DNA of 64,000 nt from Thermoleophilaceae bacterium. GTDB taxonomy: Bacteria; Actinomycetota; Thermoleophilia; Solirubrobacterales; Thermoleophilaceae. Shown here piece by piece: positions 35,464 to 43,374 of this stretch (positions within the stretch are counted from its first letter, which is position 1; every line of letters begins with the position of its first letter). The position numbers and the translations under genes were made by a program. Location: the NCBI GenBank assembly GCA_040901445.1, contig JBBDYQ010000025.1:497925-561924 (forward strand), in the 5' to 3' direction. The notes beneath the pieces were generated by a model. It saw only the letters and a program-made list of their open reading frames with translations. It ran no database searches and was not told the DNA's origin.

Positions 35464-36453
35464 ATGATCTACGACAAGGACGCGGACCTCTCCAAGCTCG
35501 ACGGCACGACCGTCGCCGTACTCGGCTACGGCTCCCAGGGCCACGCTCACGCCCTCAACCTCTCCGACTCCGGTGTCAGCGTCGTCGTCGGCCTCCGCGA
35601 TGACTCGTCCTCGGTGGACAAGGTTCGGGGCGACGGCCTCGAGGTGGCGTCGATCGGCGACGCCGCCAGCCGCGGCGACATCGTCATGGTGCTCCTTCCC
35701 GACGAGAAGCAGGCGGATGTCTGGCAGGCCGAGATCGCCGACGGCATCGCGCCCGGCAACCTGCTCCTCTTCGCCCACGGCTTCTCCATCCACTTCGGGC
35801 AAGTGGAGCCGGGCTCCGAGGTCGACGTGGGCATGGTCGCTCCCAAGGGGCCCGGCCATCTGGTGCGGCGCCAGTATGCGGAGGGCAACGGCGTCCCCGG
35901 CCTGATGGCCGTGCACCAGGACGCCACCGGTCACGCCCGCGACCTGGTGCTGGCCTACGCCAAGGGCATCGGCTGCACGCGCGCGGGCGTGATCGAGACC
36001 AGCTTCAAGGACGAGACCGAGACCGACCTCTTCGGTGAGCAGGCGGTGCTCTGCGGCGGGGTCACCGAGCTGGTGCGCGCGGGCTACGAGACGCTCGTCG
36101 ACGCCGGCTACGACCCCCGTCTCGCCTACTTCGAGTGCCTCCACGAGCTGAAGCTGATCGTGGACCTCATGTACGAGAAGGGCATCACCGGCATGCGCTA
36201 CTCGATCTCCAACACGGCCGAGTACGGCGACCTCACGCGCGGCCGGCGGGTGATCACCGACGACACTCGCCAGGCCATGCGCGACATCCTCGGCGAGATC
36301 CAGTCCGGCGAGTTCGCCAAGGAGTGGATCGCCGAGAACCGGGCCGGCCAGGAGAGCTTCCAGCGCATGCGCCAGGAGGGCAAGGACCACCAGATCGAGC
36401 GCGAGGGACGCGAGCTGCGCTCGATGATGGACTGGATCGACCAGGAGTTCTGA
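35464..36453 (+). CDS. ilvC: Ketol-acid reductoisomerase
   Basis: 329 residues, the short class I form. It converts acetolactate to 2,3-dihydroxyisovalerate with NADPH and Mg. The nucleotide loop is [16 protein letters not shown]; the cofactor-binding region after it is [11 protein letters not shown]; catalytic and metal residues lie in [30 protein letters not shown] and the C-terminal knot segment [19 protein letters not shown]. It stands alone, with its own promoter box and a hairpin after it, away from ilvBN. Confidence 0.96.
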   Translation: MIYDKDADLSKLDGTTVAVLGYGSQGHAHALNLSDSGVSVVVGLRDDSSSVDKVRGDGLEVASIGDAASRGDIVMVLLPDEKQADVWQAEIADGIAPGNLLLFAHGFSIHFGQVEPGSEVDVGMVAPKGPGHLVRRQYAEGNGVPGLMAVHQDATGHARDLVLAYAKGIGCTRAGVIETSFKDETETDLFGEQAVLCGGVTELVRAGYETLVDAGYDPRLAYFECLHELKLIVDLMYEKGITGMRYSISNTAEYGDLTRGRRVITDDTRQAMRDILGEIQSGEFAKEWIAENRAGQESFQRMRQEGKDHQIEREGRELRSMMDWIDQEF

Positions 36454-36488
36454 CGGTCCGTCTATGACCGTTCGGTGACGAGCTGCGG

Positions 36489-36514
36489 GGAGGGGATGGC
36501 GAAGCCTTCCCTCC
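36489..36514 (+). terminator. Hairpin after ilvC
   Basis: GGAGGGGATGGC pairs with GCCTTCCCTCC around a GAA loop (one bulge and imperfect pairing), 36 bases after the ilvC stop. No T-tract. It just precedes the next promoter box. Confidence 0.4.
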
Positions 36515-36519
36515 TCGGT

Positions 36520-36525
36520 TAGATT
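36520..36525 (+). promoter_or_regulatory. -10 box TAGATT, leaderless promoter of the first FHA gene
   Basis: TAGATT ends eight bases before the GTG at 36534. Confidence 0.5.
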
Positions 36526-36533
36526 GGCGCCTC

Positions 36534-37616
36534 GTGACCGACGTCCAGCTCAAGATCGTCGACGGCCCAGACAGCGGTCGCGAGTTTCCCATCGCGGGCG
36601 CGCTCGTGATCGGGCGCGACCCGAGCGCGGGCATCGTGCTCGAGGACACGGAGGTCTCCCGCCGCCATGCGCAGGTGGCTCCCCGCTCGTCGGGGGTGGT
36701 CATCGAGGACCTCGGCTCCACCAACGGCACCTTCGTCAACGGGGAGCAGATCGAGGGGGAGCGGCCGCTGCACGGCGGGGAGAAGGTGCGCATCGGCACG
36801 ACGGTGCTCGAGGTCAGCGTGCCCGTCCAGGCCACCAAGATCGCTTCGGTCATCCCGGAGGAGCCGGCGGACCCGAACGCCACCAGGATGGCGTCGATCA
36901 TGAGCCCCGAGGAGGCCGAGCGCGCCGCCGCGGCCGCCGAGGACGCTCCCGCCGCAGAGGAGGACGACGAGGCCACCGTCGTGCCGGAGGAGGCCGAGGC
37001 CGCCGCCGGCGGCACCGAGGCCCCCGCCACCGAGGCGCCGCCCGCCCCCCAGCCGCCGCCCGCGGCAGCCCCGGAGCCGCCCACCCCGCCCCCCATCGCG
37101 CCGCCCCCCGCCGTCGCCGGCCCGCAGAGCCCCGCAACGCCTCCGCCGCCCGCGGGCTTCCAGAGCCCGCCTCCGCCGCCCCCCGCGGGCGGCCCGCAGG
37201 CGCCGCTGCCGGCGCCGCCCGCCCAGGCCCAGCCACCCGCCGGCTACCAGGCCGGTCCGGGCTTCTGTGTGCGCGGCCCCGGCGAGCAGTGGGCCCTCTG
37301 CGCGCTCGTGCCCTTCTACAGCCTCATCTGGTACTACCGCCTCTGCAAGGAGATCGGCGAGTGGTCGGCGGGGCGCATACCCACCAACCCGACCACCAGC
37401 ATCCTGGCGATGACGCTCGGAGCCTTCATCGTCGTCCCGCCGTGGGTCAGCCTCGCCGGCACGATGGGGCGCATCCGCCAGTGCCAGCAGATGGCCGGGC
37501 TCCAGCCCCAGGCCAGCTTCTGGGGATTCTTCGGCCGCGCGCTGTTGCTCGGCTACGGCTACAAGTGGCTCACCGAGCAGCTCAACGAGCTCGCCGTGCG
37601 CCGGCCAGTCCAATAG
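36534..37616 (+). CDS. FHA-domain membrane protein with DUF4234-like C-terminus
   Basis: 360 residues, GTG start. The FHA domain (about 5-95) has the phosphothreonine-binding landmarks VIGRDPSAG, EDTEVSRRHAQV and EDLGSTNGTFVNGEQI. A long low-complexity linker rich in Ala/Glu, then Pro (about 115-240), leads to a membrane-bound C-terminal domain starting EQWALCALVPFYSLIWYYRL and ending ALLLGYGYKWLTEQLNEL, a DUF4234-like region with about three helices. It should bind phosphorylated partners at the membrane, plausibly substrates of the kinases nearby. Followed 13 bases later by another FHA gene. Confidence 0.85.
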   Translation: MTDVQLKIVDGPDSGREFPIAGALVIGRDPSAGIVLEDTEVSRRHAQVAPRSSGVVIEDLGSTNGTFVNGEQIEGERPLHGGEKVRIGTTVLEVSVPVQATKIASVIPEEPADPNATRMASIMSPEEAERAAAAAEDAPAAEEDDEATVVPEEAEAAAGGTEAPATEAPPAPQPPPAAAPEPPTPPPIAPPPAVAGPQSPATPPPPAGFQSPPPPPPAGGPQAPLPAPPAQAQPPAGYQAGPGFCVRGPGEQWALCALVPFYSLIWYYRLCKEIGEWSAGRIPTNPTTSILAMTLGAFIVVPPWVSLAGTMGRIRQCQQMAGLQPQASFWGFFGRALLLGYGYKWLTEQLNELAVRRPVQ

Positions 37617-37629
37617 GAAAGGAGCCGAT

Positions 37630-38241
37630 GTGGCCGACCTGATCCTGGAGATCGTCGAGGGTGGCGAGGCGGGGCGGCAGCTCCCGCTCACCGGCGCCGT
37701 GGACATCGGGCGCGATCCGTCGCTGCAGCTCGCGCTCGAGGACACGCAGATCTCGCGCCGTCACGCACGCGTGTCGATCCAGAACAACCAGCCGGTGGTC
37801 GAGGACCTGGGCTCCACGAACGGCACCTACGTCAACGACCAGCCGATCCAGGCACCGCGCGCCCTGGCGCCCGGCGACCGCGTGCGGGTCGGCCTCACGG
37901 TCCTGCTCCTGCGCGACTCCCAGCAGGTGGCGCGCCAGCCCTCCGCCGTGCAGCCGTCCCCACAGCTCACCGCGGTCGGGCAGGACGTGCTCCAGCCGGC
38001 GACGGCGCAGGAGCTCGCGCCCCCCGTGGCGGCGGCTCCGGGGGTGCCGCAGTTCGGCGTCGAGGAGACCGAGCCCGCCTTCGTCCCGCCCGAGGTCGTG
38101 GAGGACATCGAGGCCCAGTCCGACTACGCCGCCGTCCAGCGCCTCGTGGACACGCGGGTCAAGCGCCAGACCAACATCGCGGTCTTCGCGCTGCTCGGCG
38201 GCGCGGGCCTCGCGGTGCTCCTGGTCTTCGGCCTGCAGTAG
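37630..38241 (+). CDS. FHA-domain protein with C-terminal membrane anchor
   Basis: 203 residues, GTG start with AGGAAAGGAG upstream. The FHA domain (about 1-97) has DIGRDPSLQLALEDTQISRR and VEDLGSTNGTYVNDQPI, close to the preceding FHA. A Gln/Pro-rich linker and an acidic stretch follow, and one C-terminal membrane helix (TNIAVFALLGGAGLAVLLVFG) ends the chain, so the FHA domain faces the cytoplasm with a tail anchor. Co-transcribed with the preceding gene and convergent with the reverse-strand kinase operon. Confidence 0.85.
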   Translation: MADLILEIVEGGEAGRQLPLTGAVDIGRDPSLQLALEDTQISRRHARVSIQNNQPVVEDLGSTNGTYVNDQPIQAPRALAPGDRVRVGLTVLLLRDSQQVARQPSAVQPSPQLTAVGQDVLQPATAQELAPPVAAAPGVPQFGVEETEPAFVPPEVVEDIEAQSDYAAVQRLVDTRVKRQTNIAVFALLGGAGLAVLLVFGLQ

Positions 38242-38268
38242 TTCAGTGGCGGGCAATCGGCGTGGCGA

Positions 38269-38994
38269 TCACTCCTCCACCTGAATGCTGACGTCCTCCT
38301 CGAAGGGCTCGATCACGTAGTACGCGACCACGCCGGCCGCGGTGAGCGCCACCGCGATCGTGGCCAGCAGCGTGGCGCCCAGGCGCGTGGCGGCCGAGCC
38401 CTTCTGGCGCCCGGGCCCCTGCTCCCGGAACGCGGCGGGGCCGCCGGGCGGCGGCACCACGCGGCGGATGGCCGAGGGCTGGATGTCCGGAGCCGGCACG
38501 TCGCCGCGGGCGGCCCCCGGCGCGGGCGGCTGCGGGGCCGGGGGCTTGGGCACCTCCGGCTGCTGGGCCGTGGGCGGCGCCGGGACCGGGGGTGCGGGAG
38601 CGGGCGGGGCCTGCGGTGGCGGCGAGGGCGCGGCGTCCGGCACCTGCCGTGCGGCGGTGACCTGTGGGGGCGCCGCGCCGGGGGCGTCCGCGGTCGCCGT
38701 GGCCTGCGACGACGGCTGCACGCGCCAGACGGTGTTGCCCAGGCGCACCTCGTCCCCTTCGGAGAGCGTCTGGGTGCCCTGCACCTGCTGGCCGTTGACG
38801 AACGTGCCGTTGGTCGAGCCGAGGTCCTCGATCGAGAGCTGTTCCCCCGCCACGTGGATCGTGGCGTGGCGGCGCGAGACCTCCGGGTCCGCGAGGTTGA
38901 TCTCGCAGCCCTCGCGCCCTATCACGGCTCCTTCCTCGGGCACGTGCTCCTTGCCCTGCATGGGCTTCTGCTCGACAAAGATCAGCTGGCTCAC
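38269..38994 (-). CDS. FHA-domain protein with Pro-rich linker and membrane helix
   Basis: 241 residues from the GTG overlapping the kinase stop (GTGA). The N-terminal FHA domain has AVIGREGCEINLADPEVSRR and SIEDLGSTNGTFVNGQQV. A Pro/Ala-rich linker of about 75 residues is followed by a membrane helix (LGATLLATIAVALTAAGVVAYYV) and a short acidic outside tail (EDVSIQVEE). Direct coupling to the kinase suggests it is the kinase's substrate reader or scaffold. The longer open frame upstream is antisense noise inside the kinase gene. Confidence 0.85.
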   Translation of the reverse strand: MSQLIFVEQKPMQGKEHVPEEGAVIGREGCEINLADPEVSRRHATIHVAGEQLSIEDLGSTNGTFVNGQQVQGTQTLSEGDEVRLGNTVWRVQPSSQATATADAPGAAPPQVTAARQVPDAAPSPPPQAPPAPAPPVPAPPTAQQPEVPKPPAPQPPAPGAARGDVPAPDIQPSAIRRVVPPPGGPAAFREQGPGRQKGSAATRLGATLLATIAVALTAAGVVAYYVIEPFEEDVSIQVEE

Positions 38995-39845
38995 TCTCCA
39001 CCTCCACTGGGGGTCATCCCCGCCGCGATCTGGATCATCCGCGCGTACGCGCTGGCCGTTGGGGGCCGGTTCTCGGGTTCCTTCTCGAGGGCCCGGCTCA
39101 TGGCCCAGGCCACGTCCTGGCTCACGTCGCTCCGCTGCTCCCGGAGGTCCGGCGGATCGTCCTGCAGGTGCGCCCACAGGATGCGCATGCCCTGCCGGTC
39201 GGCAAACGGCGGCGAGCCCGTCATGCACTCGTACATGACGCAGCCGAGCGCGTACACGTCCGTTGCGGCGTCGACCTCCACGCCGCGGATCTGCTCCGGG
39301 GCCATGTAGTCCATGGAGCCGAGGGCCTGGCCGGGCTTGGTGAGGATGCTGGCGTCGCGGTCCTTGGCGAGGCCGAAGTCGGTGATGTAGGCCGCGCCCT
39401 CTTCGTCCAGCAGGATGTTGCCCGGCTTGACGTCACGGTGGACGAGGCCGCCGTCGTGCAGCGCGTCGAGGCCGCCGGCCACCTCGATGCAGAGGCGGAT
39501 GACGTCCTCGAGCGGAAGCTGCTTCTCGCGCTCGATGCGCTGCTCGAGCGAGCCGCCGCGGATGAACTGCTGCGCGAGGAATGGGATGCCCTCGTGCTCG
39601 CCCCGGTCGACGATCGGCACGACGTGGGGATGGATCACGCGCGCGGCGATGTCGGCCTCGCGGTCGAAGCGGCGCCGGAAGATGTCGTCGCTCGCCAGAT
39701 CGGCCTTGACGAGCTTCAGAGCGACCTCCGAGCCATCCGCGGCCGCGGCGCGGTACACGCGCCCCATGCCGCCCTCTCCGATCAGCGACTCCACGCGGTA
39801 CGAGCCGACGACAGAGCCCTCCTTCGGTTGGTCCGGCGACGCCAC
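38991..39845 (-). CDS. Soluble Ser/Thr protein kinase (PknB-like)
   Basis: 284 residues, GTG start. A complete Hanks-type kinase: Gly loop GEGGMGRV, ATP Lys K44, HRD loop HRDVKPGN (136-138), DFG 156-158, activation segment ending MDYMAPEQIRG, and the conserved Asp in DVYALGCVMYECMTG. The chain stops soon after the kinase fold, with no membrane helix or sensor domain, unlike PknB. Membrane location may come from the partner FHA protein, which starts inside its stop codon. Upstream genes of the same operon are a membrane protein and a flavin oxidoreductase. Confidence 0.93.
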   Translation of the reverse strand: MASPDQPKEGSVVGSYRVESLIGEGGMGRVYRAAAADGSEVALKLVKADLASDDIFRRRFDREADIAARVIHPHVVPIVDRGEHEGIPFLAQQFIRGGSLEQRIEREKQLPLEDVIRLCIEVAGGLDALHDGGLVHRDVKPGNILLDEEGAAYITDFGLAKDRDASILTKPGQALGSMDYMAPEQIRGVEVDAATDVYALGCVMYECMTGSPPFADRQGMRILWAHLQDDPPDLREQRSDVSQDVAWAMSRALEKEPENRPPTASAYARMIQIAAGMTPSGGGE

Positions 39846-39850
39846 CAGGC

Positions 39851-40426
39851 CTACGGTGCGGGCTGCGGCGCCGCCGGCACCTGATGGACGCCGGACGGGG
39901 CGGGCAGTGACTCGAGCGGCGTGGCGTGCAGGCCGGAGGCGGCGCGCACCAGCTCACCGGGCCCGCGACGGGCCTCCGCCGCGGAGGCCAGGACAGGCAG
40001 CGCCACCTGGGACGCCGGGATCGACCATTCGGTCGTGCGGAACTCGCCGGCCGACTCGAGGTAGGTGAGCGACAGGATGGGCAGGACCGCGATCTTCCCG
40101 CTGACCGCCAGCAGGTAGGAGGCCCAGTAGAAGATGGTGGCCTCGATGATCGAGATGTTCGGGAAGCCCTCCAGCAACTGGGTGACCGCCAGCAGCAGCC
40201 CGTACTCGGCCAGGGCGAGCACGCCCGTCATCCACGGCGGCTGGTACTTGAGGAGCCAGGAGTAGACGGCCGTGTCGAGGAAGACGGCGAGAAGCAGGTA
40301 TACGCCGATGAGCACGATCCAGTCGAGGTGGCCGGAGATCAGCGTGAGGATCAGCCCGAGGGCCGCGGGGCCCATGAGGATGGTCGCGACGCGGGTGTGG
40401 ACGCGGCCGATGGGTGTGGGGCACAT
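39851..40426 (-). CDS. Multi-span membrane protein of unknown function, in kinase operon
   Basis: 191 residues from the ATG at 40426, with GAGGAG upstream. Four or five hydrophobic segments: ATILMGPAALGLILTLISG, WIVLIGVYLLLAVFLDTAVY, TGVLALAEYGLLLAVTQLL, a segment around ATIFYWASYLLAVSGKIAVL, and a weaker one. The C-terminal 45 residues (ARRGPGELVRAASG on) are hydrophilic and Pro-rich. It lies 23 bases after the oxidoreductase and five before the kinase. I do not recognise the family; a membrane partner or electron-carrier anchor for the oxidoreductase is one guess. Confidence 0.72.
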   Translation of the reverse strand: MCPTPIGRVHTRVATILMGPAALGLILTLISGHLDWIVLIGVYLLLAVFLDTAVYSWLLKYQPPWMTGVLALAEYGLLLAVTQLLEGFPNISIIEATIFYWASYLLAVSGKIAVLPILSLTYLESAGEFRTTEWSIPASQVALPVLASAAEARRGPGELVRAASGLHATPLESLPAPSGVHQVPAAPQPAP

Positions 40427-40449
40427 GGTGGTGGTCTCCTCTCTCGGCC

Positions 40450-41808
40450 CTAGGCGAGCTGCTGGGTCTTGCGGATTTGCCGGAGCGCCTTGACGGTCTG
40501 GCGGGCCATGCCGACCTGCATGCCCACCCGCGACGGGAACGATGGCTGCTTGACGCCCTCGGCGCGGACGCAGTCGCCCACGAAGCGGCGGGCGATGTAC
40601 TTGAGCCCGGCGATCGTGTCCCCATTCGGGACCACGGTGTTCGCGTTGAGGCCCATCATGCAGAGCCGGGAGTCGTCGCGGTCCAGCGGCGGCACGCCGC
40701 AGTTGGTCTTGAGCACCACCCGCTCGCGTTCGACGGGCACGTTGTAGGTCTGGGCCAGGCGCCGCACCAGCGGCAGCGAGAAGGCCGACTTCACGAATCC
40801 CGTGCCGCACACGATGCCCGTGACGTCGAGCGTGAGCGTCTCGTCCGAGTCGTAGGGCTTGAAGTCGACCGTGAGGCCGGCGGGGCCCGGGCGGATGTCG
40901 GCGATGTTGCCGATGGCCTCCTCGAACAGCCCCTGCTGGCGACCCTGGCTGATGACCTCGTTCCAGCCCCGGCGGGCCGGCGAGGTGCCCTTGAGCGCGG
41001 CTCCCAGGAAGTCGAGCCGGTCGTCGAACGAGAGGCCCTGGAAGGCATCGATGCCGCTGCCGTCGAAGAGGCACCGCGGCACGTTGAGGTCCTGCTCCTC
41101 CGGGTGGGGGTTGCGCCGCAGCGCGATGCACTGGGCGCCGGCCTCGATGGCGTTGGCCCACTCGTTCACCGACGCGATGCCGGAGCCAACGACGATGTAG
41201 CGCCCGCCGCGGAAGTACTGCTTGGGCTCGTAGGCCTGAACCACGCGGTCGCTGGTGGCCGGGTTCTCCTTGGCCTTGCCGTACGCGCCCGGGAACGCGA
41301 GGGGTCCGTGCCCGATCGCGATCATGGCGTGCTTGCAGCGGCCGATGAGGCTGGCCTCCTCGTCGTAGAGCGAGAAATGGGCCGGCGGCCCGGGCTCACG
41401 CACGACCCAGCCGACCTTTGTGCCCCCCAGGACCCGGTCGGCGAAGCCGAGCCGCTTGGCGACGATGTTGGCCTCGGCCATGACGTCGGGCACGCCCGGG
41501 TTGAACTTGCGGCCTGCGGAACGGAAGAGGGGGGACGGGTCGCGGCGCGCCCACGCGTCGAGCTGGGCGAAGGTGGGCCAGTCCGCCGGCAGGAAGTGCG
41601 ACTCCGACTCCGACCGCAACACGGTCTGGCCGAGGTTCCAGGCGAACTGCTGATAGGTCTGGACCGGATTGACGTTCTCGCCGAACATCCCGACCTGCTC
41701 CGGCCGGAACCCCAGATACATGGCCGTGGTGTAGACGAGGAGGGCGCCGAACCCGTCCCCGATCACCCCGATCGTCACGTCTTGCGGATTTCCGTTCTGC
41801 GTGTTCAA
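40450..41808 (-). CDS. FAD/NAD(P)-dependent oxidoreductase of uncertain substrate
   Basis: 452 residues if started at the TTG (41808, MNTQNGNPQDVTIG) with GGGGGA upstream; the open frame runs further, but the extra residues are unlike a real N-terminus. A dinucleotide motif lies at VTIGVIGDGFGALLVYTTA and a second at YIVVGSGIASVNEWANAIEA, with IVCGTGFVKSAF near residue 340; the layout resembles flavin monooxygenases and pyridine-nucleotide oxidoreductases. The conserved-looking YQQFAWNLGQTVLRSESESH stretch near the N-terminus may shape the substrate site. First gene of a four-gene operon with a membrane protein, kinase and FHA protein. No substrate can be named. Confidence 0.78.
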   Translation of the reverse strand: MNTQNGNPQDVTIGVIGDGFGALLVYTTAMYLGFRPEQVGMFGENVNPVQTYQQFAWNLGQTVLRSESESHFLPADWPTFAQLDAWARRDPSPLFRSAGRKFNPGVPDVMAEANIVAKRLGFADRVLGGTKVGWVVREPGPPAHFSLYDEEASLIGRCKHAMIAIGHGPLAFPGAYGKAKENPATSDRVVQAYEPKQYFRGGRYIVVGSGIASVNEWANAIEAGAQCIALRRNPHPEEQDLNVPRCLFDGSGIDAFQGLSFDDRLDFLGAALKGTSPARRGWNEVISQGRQQGLFEEAIGNIADIRPGPAGLTVDFKPYDSDETLTLDVTGIVCGTGFVKSAFSLPLVRRLAQTYNVPVERERVVLKTNCGVPPLDRDDSRLCMMGLNANTVVPNGDTIAGLKYIARRFVGDCVRAEGVKQPSFPSRVGMQVGMARQTVKALRQIRKTQQLA

Positions 41809-41839
41809 CTGTCCCCCAGGAAGCGGATTGACGGCGGCC

Positions 41840-41845
41840 AGCCTA
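41840..41845 (-). promoter_or_regulatory. -10 box TAGGCT for the oxidoreductase/kinase operon
   Basis: TAGGCT on the reverse strand lies 31 bases before the TTG start at 41808, leaving room for a leader with a ribosome site. Confidence 0.4.
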
Positions 41846-41950
41846 CCCGCGACCCGGTCGGATCGCGAGGCCCCGTCCCAACTTTTTCTCCCTTCGCAAT
41901 CTCTGGCCTGGCACCATGCACCCATCCCACGTAGGAGACGACCCGCGACC

Positions 41951-42943
41951 ATGACCATGAGAGCACTCGTGCTGGCCACCGTGGCTGCCCTCGCGGCAGT
42001 GCCGGCGACGGCGTTCGCCCAGGCCCCGCCGCCCAACGACAACTACCTCGAGTCCCTGCGGGTCAACGAGGCGGGAGACGCGCTCCCCCGCGGCTCGACG
42101 GTCCAGGACATCCAGGACACCACGTTGGCCACCGTGCAGGCCGACATGTTCGCGCCGCCTGCGCAGGGCGGCCCGCAGGAGCCCACCCAGTGCGAGTCGA
42201 GCGCCTACGGCGCGACCATCTGGTACGACTTCTACCCGGATCGCAGCGCCATCGCCCGCATCACCGTCAACGGCAACGGCTTCGACCCGGTGATCGGGAT
42301 CCTCAACTTCAACGCGCGCGACGCGCAGCCCAACTTCCCGGGCACCTGCATCGACCGGCTCTCGTTCACCAACGAGGTCCTCGAGGTGCCCGTGCTGCGC
42401 GGGCGTGCCTACACCGTGCAGGTCGGCGGCTTCCAGGGCGCCGGCGGGGTCACCGAGACGCTGTTCGACTTTCTCCGCCTGCCCACGGTCGACGCCAGCC
42501 CCACGCTGCGCGCGCGGCCCACGTCCAGCGGCATCCGGGTGTCCAGCTTGAAGGTCAACGCTCCGCGCGGCGCCCGCGTCGAGGTCACCTGCACGCGTCG
42601 TGCCTGCCGCAAGCAGGCACGACGGGCGTCCACGGACTTCGTGGGCTATCAGCGGCTCGGCCGGCTCGAGCCCGGCCGCCCGCAGGCGCAGCCCACTGCC
42701 AGCTGGTCCAAGAACGGCGACGGTGGCTCCTCCGTCGAGCCGCGCGCCAACGCGTCGCGCACCGTGAGCTTCAGGAACGTTCGCGCCAAGCGCATGCGCT
42801 CCGGCACCCGCATCCGCATCCGGGTCACGCAGCAGAACAACATCGGCCGCTACATCGAGTACCGCGTCGTGCGCGGCAACTTCCGCCGCACGAACCGCTG
42901 CCTCGAGCCGGGCTCGACGCGCCCGCGGACGCGCTGCACGTGA
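41951..42943 (+). CDS. Secreted protein with PPC-like beta-sandwich domain
   Basis: 330 residues; ATG at 41951 (a second ATG two codons later is also possible). Signal peptide MTMRALVLATVAALAAVPATAFAQ in effect covers residues 1-24. The mature protein opens PPPNDNYLESLRVNEAG, then WYDFYPDRSAIARITVNGNG and RGRAYTVQVGGFQGAGG, the pattern of pre-peptidase C-terminal-type sandwiches in secreted actinobacterial proteins. The rest is beta-rich, with Arg-rich stretches and a Cys pair (CTRRAC). The next gene starts inside its stop codon. Role unknown; possibly cell-surface. Confidence 0.75.
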   Translation: MTMRALVLATVAALAAVPATAFAQAPPPNDNYLESLRVNEAGDALPRGSTVQDIQDTTLATVQADMFAPPAQGGPQEPTQCESSAYGATIWYDFYPDRSAIARITVNGNGFDPVIGILNFNARDAQPNFPGTCIDRLSFTNEVLEVPVLRGRAYTVQVGGFQGAGGVTETLFDFLRLPTVDASPTLRARPTSSGIRVSSLKVNAPRGARVEVTCTRRACRKQARRASTDFVGYQRLGRLEPGRPQAQPTASWSKNGDGGSSVEPRANASRTVSFRNVRAKRMRSGTRIRIRVTQQNNIGRYIEYRVVRGNFRRTNRCLEPGSTRPRTRCT

Positions 42944-43338
42944 CCCCCGGCCGGGTCATCGCGGTCGGGGCCGTCGCGGCCATCGTCGCGTTCGGCGCCG
43001 CCTTCGGCGTCGGCAAGGTCACCGGCGGCGAGGAGGAGGCTTCGGCCTCCCAGGCCGCGCAGAGCATCCAGCTCGACGACGCGCAGCCGCGCGCCGCGAC
43101 GCTCGACCGCGCCGCCCCGCTCCCGCAGCTCCGCTCTGAGCCGCGCCGCCGGTCCCGGCCCTCCGGTGGCGGTGGCGGTGGTGGCGGCGGCGGAAGCGCC
43201 CCGGCGCCCGCTCCGAGCCCCTCGCCTGCCCCTGCTCCCGCGCCGGCCCCCGCGCCCGCTCCCGCACCCGCCCCGTCGCCCGGAGGAGGCGGTGGTGGTG
43301 GCGGTGGCGGCGGTGGCGGCGGGATCATCGAGGGCTAG
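42940..43338 (+). CDS. Membrane-anchored low-complexity Gly/Pro protein
   Basis: 132 residues, GTG start overlapping the preceding stop. One N-terminal helix (RVIAVGAVAAIVAFGAAFGVG) is followed by an acidic patch, an Arg-rich patch, a run of about ten Gly, a PAPAPSPSPAPAPAPA repeat, and a longer Gly run ending IIEG. The Gly/Pro tail should be extended and lie outside the membrane. Such simple sequence may change length by slippage. The coupling to the secreted protein gene supports translation. Function unknown. Confidence 0.6.
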   Translation: MTPGRVIAVGAVAAIVAFGAAFGVGKVTGGEEEASASQAAQSIQLDDAQPRAATLDRAAPLPQLRSEPRRRSRPSGGGGGGGGGGSAPAPAPSPSPAPAPAPAPAPAPAPAPSPGGGGGGGGGGGGGGIIEG

Positions 43339-43362
43339 ATGGCTGATCCCAAGACCATCTAG
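43335..43362. promoter_or_regulatory. Inverted repeat CTAGATGG/CCATCTAG before the kinase gene
   Basis: Eight-base perfect arms (43335-43342 and 43355-43362) include the preceding stop codon and overlap the first bases of the kinase -10 box (43360-43365). A hairpin terminator and an operator that would block the kinase promoter are both possible. Confidence 0.45.
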
Positions 43363-43365
43363 ACT
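43360..43365 (+). promoter_or_regulatory. -10 box TAGACT, leaderless promoter of the membrane kinase
   Basis: TAGACT ends nine bases before the TTG at 43375. Confidence 0.5.
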
Positions 43366-43374
43366 CCCGCCGCT

